Translations under genes and position numbers: made by a program
DNA from: Heterohyrax brucei
Lineage: Eukaryota > Chordata > Mammalia > Hyracoidea > Procaviidae
DNA length: 64,000 nt
NCBI GenBank assembly: GCA_028571685.1
Contig: CM053164.1
Location: 40,226,501 to 40,290,500, forward strand
Direction: 5' to 3'
Shown here: positions 1 to 8,492 of the stretch, piece by piece
How the letters are laid out: each line of letters begins with the position of its first letter
Numbering within the stretch: position 1 is the first letter of the stretch
The notes under the pieces: generated by a model
Databases searched by the model: none
What the model saw: the letters and a program-made list of their open reading frames with translations, nothing else
What the model was told of the DNA's origin: nothing

Positions 1-118
1 CAGCTCTTCCGCGGAAGAAAGGCCTGGTGAGCTACCTTTGTAACGATTACAGCCAAGAGAACCTTATGGATCCGTTCTAACCTGTAACACATGGGTTTCT
101 GAGTGTCGGAATCACACC
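1..118 (-). repeat. AfroSINE, truncated by window edge
   Basis: The minus-strand SINE body carries GCGGAAGAAAGGCCTGGTGA and ends near the degraded GTCGGAATCACACCCACAGC block. The same element is seen with its missing left part at 43570-43745 in copy 2. Confidence 0.75.
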
Positions 119-356
119 CACAGCAGCAGGGTGTGTTAGCTCCTGGGAGAGACAGTGCTGACAGTGCTGGCACTGAGCCTACAGATTATTTAAAGATAAC
201 TGCACAAGTACACTGAATTGCATTCTTCAATTGTATGTGCACTTACTGAGTGGCAGCTACAGCTTGATGGAGCTACTAACAAGAAGAACATAAATGATCA
301 CATTGTATGACTGCAAGAAAACGGGAGGGAGCTGTCTTGCCATGTCATTCTCTTAA

Positions 357-360
357 GGGT

Positions 361-393
<33 letters not shown>

Positions 394-449
394 CACGCAC
401 ACACGTGAGTGCCTGTGTGCGTGCACATGTGTGTGTGTGTGTGTGTGTC
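357..449. repeat. (GT)n microsatellite, copy 1
   Basis: There are two long GT runs, at about 363-391 and 428-448, separated by an imperfect GCACACACGTGAGTG interval. The matching locus in copy 2 is clearly shorter, as expected of a mutable dinucleotide tract. Open frames across it encode only His-Thr or Cys-Val runs and are not genes. Confidence 0.95.
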
Positions 450-748
450 TGTAACAAGGGCAGCCCCTGCACAGTGGGTTACACACTATGCCCATGTTTC
501 TTTCAGCCTACACACCATCTCTTTTGACATTGGGATCACCCATCCCATTTTAGAGATGATCACCTTTAGGATCCCTAAGGACCTTGCTTATCATACCAGA
601 GCTGGAGATCTTGGGGCAGAGCCCCATGAGGTCTTTTGTCTTGGGATGCCCTCCTGTCTGATCAGTGGCTTTCAAATACGACAGTCACTCCCAGAAGGAA
701 TACTGTGGGTTGCGAGACAGAGAATAGTTGGCTTGAAAGTTAAAATTC

Positions 749-898
749 AAAAACCAAACCTACTGCTGTCGAGTCGATTCCATCTCAGAGCAACCCTATA
801 GAACACAGTAGAGCTGCCCATAGGAGCACCTGGTGGGTTTAAAATGCAAACCTTTTGGTTAGCAGCCCTAAGACGTAACCACTATACCCTCGGGGTTT
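749..898 (+). repeat. AfroSINE, full body, copy 1
   Basis: It starts at AAAACCAAACC, contains GTCGAGTCGATTCC and CACCTGGTGGGTTTAAAATG, and finishes with AACCTTTTGGTTAGCAGCCC and ACCACTATACC. It is present at the matching position in copy 2, so it predates the duplication. Confidence 0.9.
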
Positions 899-1004
899 GA
901 ATTGAAAGTTAAAAGCCTCACAATTTACCTTTACCCCTGGACAGGCTTTGCCAAGGCAATTGTATGTTAGACACAAACAGGGAAGTTATTCCTTAACTCT
1001 CAGC

Positions 1005-1110
1005 TCCCCTGTCTAGAGTCAGTTCCTTGAGGACAAGATTTCTCTGTGTTGTTCACTCCTGCTTTCTGGTGATTGACACCTAGTGATTGCTCAATAAATA
1101 CTTTGTTGAA
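1005..1110 (+). repeat. L2-type LINE 3' end fragment, copy 1
   Basis: The order of motifs is that of the shared L2/MIR2 3' end: a TTGAGGACAAGATTT-like block, then CACCTAGTGATTGCTCAATA followed by AATACTTTGTTGAA. It is ancient and is shared with 44630-44735. Confidence 0.7.
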
Positions 1111-1818
1111 AGCGTGAAAGACCAACGCCGGACACCTCTCCTACCTGACCCTGTAGGAAGTGCCTGGCTCTACCTGGCAGTTTTCAATGAACCTGAAGGT
1201 GTGCACTGAGGGTTCTACGGAACTAAGTCTTCCATGTTTCTGAGAATCCCAGGTAACAGTCCTCTGCTTTGGTATCTGCTCTTCATCCCAGAACTTGAAC
1301 CCTGGAAAGAAGAAGACAGTTCTCCTCTTGGCACCCATTCCCACCACAGAGACCCCAAACCTGGACTTGTTCTCTGCCCTGATCCCACCCTCTACCCCTT
1401 AGCCTAAAATCCCAGAGATGTCTAGCTCACACTGGGTGTCAACTCTCCCACCCCTGTCAAACTTTGAGTGGAATCCTATCAATGCTAAACTACCGTTTTC
1501 AGAATCTTCCTGGTCCTTGGAGGCAGCCCCTCCTTAGTTTCTCCCCACACCCCATGCCTTCTATTCCCTGGTCCTCCCTGGTAGGTGAGAAGCTGTTGGT
1601 CAGGACCCAGCCTGAGATTATAGCCTCCCCACTGAGGTGTCAGGTTGCAAGTTGTTTACAGAGCCAACAGTCCTGCACCCCTGCACCGAAGCCCCTACGT
1701 TTCTCCTTCCGAGCTTATTTCCCAGTGCCACCTAGGGACTTTCCTGGAGAGACTTCTCTGACGATCTTCCACCCGTCCTTTGTGAAGTCGGCCCTGCCTG
1801 GGCTACCTCTACTTAGAA
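1111..1818. other. No gene or repeat recognised
   Basis: This is a single-copy-looking stretch. The open frame at 1464-1907 runs into the neighbouring DNA transposon fossil. It reads proline- and serine-rich low-complexity peptide with no family resemblance, and is truncated in copy 2. I regard it as non-coding. Confidence 0.5.
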
Positions 1819-2032
1819 GCTGTCAGGTAGAACTTTTCTACCTTGATGCAGTTGTTCTGTATCTGCACCATCCAACATGGTGGCCACCGGTCGAGATTCG
1901 CCACTGATGAATGCCTGTTGAGCACTTGGAACGTGGTCAGCGCAGCTGACGAGTTTTAAATAACCTGTCAAAGAACTCATGTAAATGGCCACATGTGGCT
2001 ATGGCTACCATATTGGACTGTGCAGCTGTCGA
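1819..2032 (+). mobile_element. Ancient hAT-type MER transposon remnant, copy 1
   Basis: The two arms are imperfect inverted copies built around CCAACATGGTGGCCACC and CCACATGTGGCTATGGCTACC, with TTGAGCACTTGGAACGTGGTC between them. This matches a widespread placental non-autonomous hAT (Charlie) family. It has no coding capacity and is shared with copy 2. The exact subfamily name would need a repeat search. Confidence 0.7.
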
Positions 2033-3658
2033 TGTCATACTTCCTGACGAAGATCACTTCACGCATTTTCATTGATGCCTACCTATTTCATCATTTTGCT
2101 TCTCCTGTCATTTACCAGCTTCTGATGGTGACAGCCATATACTCTGAAATGTTCCTGCTCAACGCCAGACCTCTCTGCCCAAGCAGTGCCCTCTGCCTGA
2201 ACACCCATGGAAGCAGCAGCCAAATCAAACCATGCACTGACCATCAAGAATGAATCACAGCACTTGCTACAACGCTATGGACACGGGTTGTCTTTTCTCT
2301 GATGTGGCTGAGCCTCAGAACGTCAGCCTGGCACTACCAGGGGCCAGCACTTTCAGAGAGAATCTGAGAGTTGGCCTGAGGCTGAAGACAAACCAGTCAT
2401 CATCAGGGCTGAGAGATAAGAGAGACATCACCTGAAAAGACTGTTGTGCACCCGGGTCCACATGTGCCTGAAGCTATACCAAACACCTCTTTATTCGGGA
2501 AGCCAGGTTGAGTTGAGCTTCTGTTACTCACAGCCTAAGACAACATCAGCACCAAGGGTGGCTTGCCTGATCATCAAGCTATGCATGGGCTTCCAGCAAG
2601 CAAGCTGTGCACAGGCTTAATCGTGTTTCCTAATATGTAGTGCATATTTTCACATCAGTTCTCTGATGCTGTGTAAACTGGGTGAAATCGTGTGTTACAG
2701 GTTGGTAAGTGAGGAAACCTAAGTAAGCTCGTGTGTACCTTGCTTGTTGGCTCATCTGTCGCTGACAAACACTATTCTGGGCCTTACCTTAGGCTGGATT
2801 CTGGGGATAAAGACAGATAAGATACTGTCTTAACTTGCCTTCCCAAAGGTAACAGCCTACTGAGAAAATCTTCAGGTTGAAGAGAAATTTAAAAGTGTGT
2901 CCCCTCGATGAGAATCACCAAGGTGGAAAGGTGGGTCACACAGTTGGTAACAGTCCCAACACCCGGTGTGGGACTGGATCTTGGTGAATCCCTCACATGC
3001 CTTCCCCTACCCAGGAAACACCACACCCTCAACCTATCCAGATACAGAGTTGCCTTGTTCCCCTCCATCTAGCCCAGCCAGTGGTCTAGAGGGAAGGACT
3101 GCGGACCTAGGGAACTGGTAAGGAAAATTCACCTACTACACACACGCATAGAGACACACACAACTCCCAGATCTGCTTATCACATGCCTGGGCTTTGTTC
3201 TCCAGCCTGAAGTAGAAGAACTTTGGGGAGGTCACAAGTTGAGGTCCAAAGTCAGTGCCTCTAGGCAGAGGAAGCCACATTCGATTTCAAGTGGTGAGTC
3301 TGGAGGGAAGACTGGTCTGTGATGGGGGGAAGAAGAAGCGAAAACTAGGGGAGTCCCAAGCTTTGTCCAGGGTTCAAATGGGCTCCAAAGGGATTGTATC
3401 CAATACCGCGTGTATTGACATGTGTGAAGCTGTCTGTGAATGTCAGTCACATTGCTGGTAGGTCATCGTGAACTTTTAACCATATGCTCGGAGCAAACCA
3501 TCACCTCCAAAAGGTTAAGTTCCTCTCATCTCGGAGGTGGCATTCTATATGTAGATGGGGAAGCTGAGGCTCAGAACCATTCTATGATTTGTCCTATGAC
3601 CAACTTGTAGCAGACCCTGTAACAGAACCAGGAATTTGACTTCCCTGCCTGTCAAGCT
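2033..3658. other. No gene recognised
   Basis: This is non-repetitive intergenic sequence with only short open frames, none resembling a known protein. A CA-rich patch lies near 3138-3165. An old repeat-like block (GGGGAAGCTGAGGCTCAGA) lies near 3557. The whole stretch is conserved in copy 2 at 45656-47283. Confidence 0.5.
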
Positions 3659-3659
3659 G

Positions 3660-3822
3660 GTGCTCTGGTGGCTCAGTGCTTAAAAACATGGCTCCTAACC
3701 AAGCAGTTTGCAGTTTGAATCCACCAGCCACTCTTGGAAACCGTACGAAGTGCTACTCTGTCCTGTAGAGTTCTCGGGAGTCAGAATTCACTCGATGGCA
3801 TGGGTTTGAGTTTTGGGTTTGG
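3660..3822 (-). repeat. AfroSINE, copy 1
   Basis: A complete minus-strand element: GCTCTGGTGGCTCAGTGCTT at its left (the 3' half of the SINE) and TCACTCGATGGCATGGGTTT at its right. It is shared with 47284-47445. Confidence 0.9.
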
Positions 3823-4197
3823 CTATACAGCTAAGAGAATTAGCTGAGAGACCAAAGCACAAACCTTTGCTAGTCCTAACTTGCCCACCTTCAGGTCTCA
3901 GCGTGGAGGGCACTTCCTCCAGGGAGCCTTCCAGACACTCTCAGGCTGGACCAGGAACCCCTCTTCTGTGATCCACCCCTCCCCCCAACATTGCCCCTGA
4001 TGTGATGCTGTGCCTGGTATATAGAGGACATTGCTTACATACTCGTTGATCAATGAATTGGCACAAATACACATCTCAAACTTGGCTTGTCCAGTATCAC
4101 ACTTGACACCTGCCTCTTCTCCCATAATGACTGCAAACCTGCTCCTCACATGGCTCCCTCATCTCAGGTAATGACAGCTCCATGCGCCAGGTGCCCA

Positions 4198-4389
4198 GGT
4201 GAAAATCTCTGGAGGCATCCCTGATTCCTCACTTTCTCGCAGATCCCAAGTCCAATCTATGAGCATATTGGACAGATTCAACCTTCAAAAATAGATCCAG
4301 AATCCATCACTTTTTCGTGTCCCTTACTCACTGTTAACCCCAGGTCTGAGCTGCTGTTGTCTCTCTTTGGGTAACTGTGATTTCATCCT
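4198..4389 (+). repeat. Template arm of a copy-1-specific inverted repeat
   Basis: These 192 bases reappear in reverse complement at 5009-5200 with only two mismatches that I can find. The equivalent stretch exists in copy 2 (near 47821-48012), but its inverted partner does not. This arm is therefore the source and the right-hand arm the insertion. Confidence 0.9.
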
Positions 4390-4609
4390 GATGGCTTTGC
4401 CTTCCCTCCTTTGGACTAGTCGCCACCCAGGAGCCAGAGTGATCATTTATCAACCTGAGACAGGTCCCATTACTCCCGAGCTCAAGTCCAGAAGCAGACT
4501 TCCCATCCCACTCAGAAATTGACAGCCCCACATACTGTGGTTGTGGTCAAGGCTAGCCGCCATCCCCTTCCTCGTTCCTCTCCCGTTAACTAGCCTCCTT
4601 GCTTCTAAA

Positions 4610-4975
4610 CGCACCGGTGCACACCAACCGAAGGACCTTCGCACATGCTCCTTCCTCTGCCTTGAATGTTCCTCTCCCACGTATCCACATGGCTTCTTTC
4701 ACCCCCAACGTCAGGTCCTTATTAGAGCATTACCTTCTTGTGAGTTCTCCCCCCACCATCCCTCAATCACTCGCTCTCCGCCTTCCCTGATTCCCTTTTC
4801 TCTATGGCACTTGTTTTCCTCTGCTATAGCACGTATCGACTTGTCTTTTTCATCACTGGCACTCTCTCCTCATAGAGTATAAGCACCATGAGGACAGGTC
4901 CTTGATCTATTTTCCTCACTGCCAAATCTTGATCATCTAGAACAGTTCCTGACCCATAGTACCAAAAGACCAACT
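4610..4975 (+). repeat. L2-type LINE 3' region, copy 1
   Basis: It follows the usual order of the L2 3' end: GACCTTCGCACATGCTCCTT, a TTCCTCTGCC block, AGCACTTG/TTTTCCTCTGC, GAGTATAAGCACCATGAGGA, and finally CTAGAACAGTTCCTGACCCA. It is non-coding and old, and is shared with 48230-48595. Confidence 0.75.
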
Positions 4976-5008
4976 CTTGCCTTAGAGTTGATTTCAGTGG
5001 TTCCACAA

Positions 5009-5200
5009 AGGATGAAATCACAGTTACCCAAAGAGAGACAACAGCAGCTCAGACCTGGGGTTAACAGTGAGTAAGGGACAGGAAAAAGTGATGGATTCTG
5101 AATCTATTTTTGAAGGTTGAATCTGTCCAATATGCTCATAGATTGGACTTGGGATCTGCGAGAAAGTGAGGAATCAGGGATGCCTCCAGAGATTTTCACC
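5009..5200 (-). repeat. Inverted templated insertion, copy 1 only
   Basis: The reverse complement of 4198-4389 is inserted inside an AfroSINE. In copy 2 the same SINE is uninterrupted: five bases (ATTCC) stand where copy 1 has the insert. At sites where the two duplication copies differ, the insert mostly carries the copy-1 state (for example CCAATATGCTCAT and GTTACCCAAAGAGAG). The event therefore followed the duplication and used the local copy-1 template. Confidence 0.88.
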
Positions 5201-5282
5201 AAACAGCGCCTGGCAGACTCAAACTGCTGACCTTTTGGTTAGCAGCCACAGCACTCAACAGCTACGGCACCAGGGTTTCCTT
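5201..5282 (+). repeat. AfroSINE 3' half, copy 1
   Basis: GCGCCTGGCAGACTCAAACT followed by GACCTTTTGGTTAGCAGCCA and GGCACCAGGGTTTCC is the right half of a plus-strand element. Its left half is separated from it by the inverted insertion. Confidence 0.85.
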
Positions 5283-5774
5283 GGACACAGTACGTGCTCC
5301 ATCAACATCTGCTGACTGCATGGATGATGGATGGGTGAGCGGAGGTGTAAACGGAGAATAGTGGGTTCATGCTGTTATATCCTGTTTGTTTTTTCTGTCT
5401 TGCCCACAAAACTCTAACCTCCTTGAAGACAGGGCCTATATTCTGCTCACTACTCTATCTACAGGGAGGTTACACAGGGCAGGGGACATAAAAAGTGAGA
5501 GTGGCCAACCCCTTCACTTGACACAAAAGGGCATAGAAGGTTCGGGCAGAAAGGGATTGGCTGTGGGGCCTCAGCAAGTCACCAGCTCCCACTTCTAAAC
5601 TCCCAAATTCCAGTTCTACTCTTGAGTCTCATCTGTGGCTGTGTATGTTTTCTCTGGGAATGTCCATGCTCCCTGGCCAGAGTCGGTGAGAGGGCTGATC
5701 ATGCCCTGATCTGAGGGTCTGTTGAATTCTTTCATTTCCAACTAGAACTCTAGTAGCACTTTGGGTTTAGGGCC

Positions 5775-5960
5775 TGGAATCAGTGTTCTGATTCCCCGGG
5801 TTGGAGTCCCAGCTCTGCTGCTGACTTCCTGGGCCTCAGTTTGGTCGTCTGTAGAATGGAAACAAGGATAACGCTACCTACCTCTGTCAGGTGGCTCTGA
5901 GAGTTAACAACAAATGAGGCACTGCAAGCATTTAGAATGGAGCTTGGTATTTTCACAAAG
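5775..5960 (+). repeat. MIR SINE, copy 1
   Basis: The core motifs are in order: GGTTGGAGTCCCAGCTCTGC, CTGGGCCTCAGTTTGG, a GTAGAATGGAAACAAGGATA block, TACCTACCTCTGTCAGG, and GCATTTAGAATGGAGCTTGG. The copy-2 version is at 49208-49400. Confidence 0.8.
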
Positions 5961-7099
5961 GCTCAAGAATTGTTGCCTGCAATTAAAAGTGCTGAACAAG
6001 GGGTCCCCTTTCGTCTCGATCTCCCTTTCACCCCTGATAACCACTAATGAACATTGGCCTCTATGGATTTGCCTCTTCTAGATATTGTGTACATGCGGCA
6101 TCATACAATATCTGTATTTTGAAGAGTGACTGCTTTTGTTCGGCACAGAGTGTTGGTGATAGAAAATCTGGCAAAAGATCCTCATGATGGTTATACAGTG
6201 TTGTTCGTATAATCAATGTTGTGGAATTGTACATGAAAAAAGTATTGAACCTGCAAATGTTGCGTTATACATATGTTTTTAAAACAATAATTGTTGGGTT
6301 TTGTTTTTTTTTTAATTTAAAAAGTTATGTGCCAAGACAGAGGAGAAACTGTTTAGTCCCTACCAAGCTTCCCCTTGGTGGATTTGAACTAGCTGAAGCC
6401 CGGCCAGATGTGGTTTCAGATTATAATACCTCATTTAGGTTCCTGCGCACCTGGAAGGTTGGCATGATTTTCCCAAGTGACGTTGATCGCATTACCTGGA
6501 GAACAAAACCCCATTCAAGGTCATGAGTGCTCAGAGAGCCACTGGTGCAGCCTGGAAGAGGTAAAACCACAGGCTCTATCTAGCTATGCTCTCCTGGGCT
6601 CCCTGGCTGGAATGATAGCTTTTGGGCTGCTGTTAAGCTGAGTGATTTGGGGTAGGGGGAAACAAATCACCTGCCCTTCACCAGGGCCCTGCAACTTAAT
6701 TGCTGGCTAGTAGCTGAACTTTCTCTAAGCCTAGAAGTAAAAAGCCTCTGCAGTGTGACCCCAGCCTGTCTGTCTAGGCTCGTCACCCTCCTCCTCACTG
6801 TCATTCTGCCTCCTGCAGTCCACACCTGCATTTTATCCCCTTGAACTTTCACAACCCCCCACCAGCCCACTTTCCAGAGAGGTAAGGTGACTTTTCCAAG
6901 GTCCTACAGCTGGGAAGGGGAGGAGCTGGGTCTCTTTCCACAGCACTCTGCTCAGTGATGAATGCCAGTTCTGCCTAGCCTGGGGCGCTGACTGCTTTCT
7001 TTTCCACATGGGCAAACTGTGACCCAGAGACGTGGGGGTGGCTCCCCCCCACGTCACACAACTGAGAAGTGGTAGAGTGATTGTTCCTTTTGCACACCC
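5961..7099. other. No gene recognised
   Basis: This is intergenic sequence without a recognisable gene. It includes a short T-rich patch near 6300-6320. A 100-residue open frame (6221-6526) has no family signature and is not kept in copy 2. I see no splice-bounded exon that I could support. Confidence 0.5.
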
Positions 7100-7990
7100 A
7101 GCATTCATCAAAAGAATTTCAAGACCCCTACAGAATGGGAAAAAGCACGTGGCAACTCTATGTCAGACTGACGTCTGATCTCCATGATCTCTAAAGTATT
7201 ACAAAATATCAACAAGGAAAGGATCAATAATCCAATTAAGCGATGGGCAACAGGGATGGCAGACATTTCTCTAAAGAGGAGATCCAGGCAGCCGAGCAAC
7301 ACACGGAGTATTGCTCACCGTTGATAGCTATGAAAGAAAGTGAAACCCAAACTACAATGAGATACCGTCTCACCCCAACAAGGTTGGCCAGGATCCCAAA
7401 TACACAAAACAACAAATGCTGGAGAGGCTTTGGAGAGATTGGAAGTCTCCTACACTGCTGGTGGGATTGCAAAATGGTACCACCTCTTTGGAAAACAGTC
7501 TGGGGCTTCCTTAAAAAGCTGGAGATACATATCCCATTTGATCCTATAATTCCACTGCTCGGAATTTATCCTTCAGAAAGCAAGGTTGTCCCATGAACAG
7601 ACATGTCCACGGATGTTTGTTGGAGCACAGTAGTCCACAATAGCTAAAAGTTTCAGTGAACCCCGATGCCCATCAACAGATGAATGGATAAGCAAACTAT
7701 GATTCATATACTCAGTGGAACACCATGCTATGGTGAAAAACAGTGACGATTTTAGAAAACAGCTCTTAACATGGTCTGATTTGGAAGAGATCATGCTGAG
7801 TGAAATCAACCAGTGTCAAAGGGACAAATTTTGTACGACAGCCCTGTTACAAGGACTTCACAAGAGATTATCGACAGAAGAAAATGACTGTTTTGGCTAC
7901 AAGGCTGGGTGGGGGGCTGAGAGTTTATCATAGACGAGATCATTGATAGACGTTAGAAATTTTATTATTTTACAGTAATTAAAAAATAAA
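7100..7990 (+). mobile_element. L1 3' end, 5'-truncated, copy 1
   Basis: The translation of 7243-7596 reads the C-terminus of L1 ORF2p. It includes a GEIGSLLHCWWDCKMVPPLW-type segment and IPFDPIIPLLGIYPSES, both hallmarks of the region after the reverse transcriptase. Further downstream, VKNSDDFRKQL and SEINQCQRDK-like remnants follow, then an AT-rich tail near 7960-8010. The element is 5'-truncated, as is usual for target-primed insertion, and non-functional. It is shared with 50520-51410. Confidence 0.85.
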
Positions 7991-8230
7991 AGTGTTAAAA
8001 AAACAAAATAATGACAGCTAAATGCTGAAATAGAAAAGATATGGAAAAATACTATTTAAAAAAGCAAAATATTTCTGGGACGAGAAGAAAAGAAACGATT
8101 ACTCGGCTTCAAAATAACTTGAAAAAACTTGATTGTAGTTATATGTGCCAGACAAATACATCTGCATAATATATAATAAAATAAATACAGGTATAACCAA
8201 AAAAAGTTGCTTTAGTCTTCTCTAACGGAA
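7991..8230. other. AT-rich spacer upstream of the POM121-like gene
   Basis: No gene is seen. From about 8040 to 8205 this spacer differs from copy 2 at roughly one base in six by eye. The DNA on its right is nearly identical between the copies. Confidence 0.6.
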
Positions 8231-8244
8231 AAAAAAATAAAGCT

Positions 8245-8312
8245 CTTAGTGCACGCCCCGCCCTGAGTGCGCGCGCACGCTCCTTCCTCCGTGCGCGCGC
8301 TCTGTGCACGGG
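8245..8312 (+). promoter_or_regulatory. GC-rich, promoter-like segment
   Basis: An abrupt CpG-dense island lies in AT-rich surroundings. It has a CGCCCCGCCC element (a GC box in reverse) near 8255 and alternating GCGCGCGCAC / GTGCGCGCGC runs that resemble NRF1-type sites. It lies 170-240 bases upstream of the preferred ATG at 8484 and is kept in copy 2. A promoter role is inferred from composition and position only. Confidence 0.45.
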
Positions 8313-8421
8313 CCCATTGACGAGGGCAAGTTTAAAGGCGTTGTCCCGGCAACCAGCAAAACTGTGCGTTTGCCTGTTGCCCCAGTGGGCAGGTGTGGGA
8401 GAAACGCTCAGCGCTTGGCTC

Positions 8422-8492
8422 AAAAACAAACCCTGTCTTCGAGTCTATTCCAGCTCAAAGACCAACCTTCTGGAACTGCTCCGATGGGCAGT
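8422..8492 (+). repeat. Degraded AfroSINE 5' fragment overlapping the gene start
   Basis: The sequence from AAAACAAACCCTG through TCGAGTCTATTCCAGCTCA to GAACTGCTCCGATGGGCAG follows the order of the AfroSINE left half. The ATG at 8484 falls where the SINE consensus has CCATAGGG. The match is old and imperfect, so a chance resemblance is possible. Confidence 0.55.

Noticed and set aside
409..801. 130-codon frame starting in the GT microsatellite
   Set aside because: It begins as Cys-Val repeats from the GT tract and ends in an AfroSINE. It is not a gene.
8304..8483. Upstream ATG extending the POM121-like protein by 60 residues
   Set aside because: The extension has no POM121 similarity and overlaps a SINE-like leader. 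Family similarity begins exactly at the ATG at 8484. It could still be used, but it is less likely.
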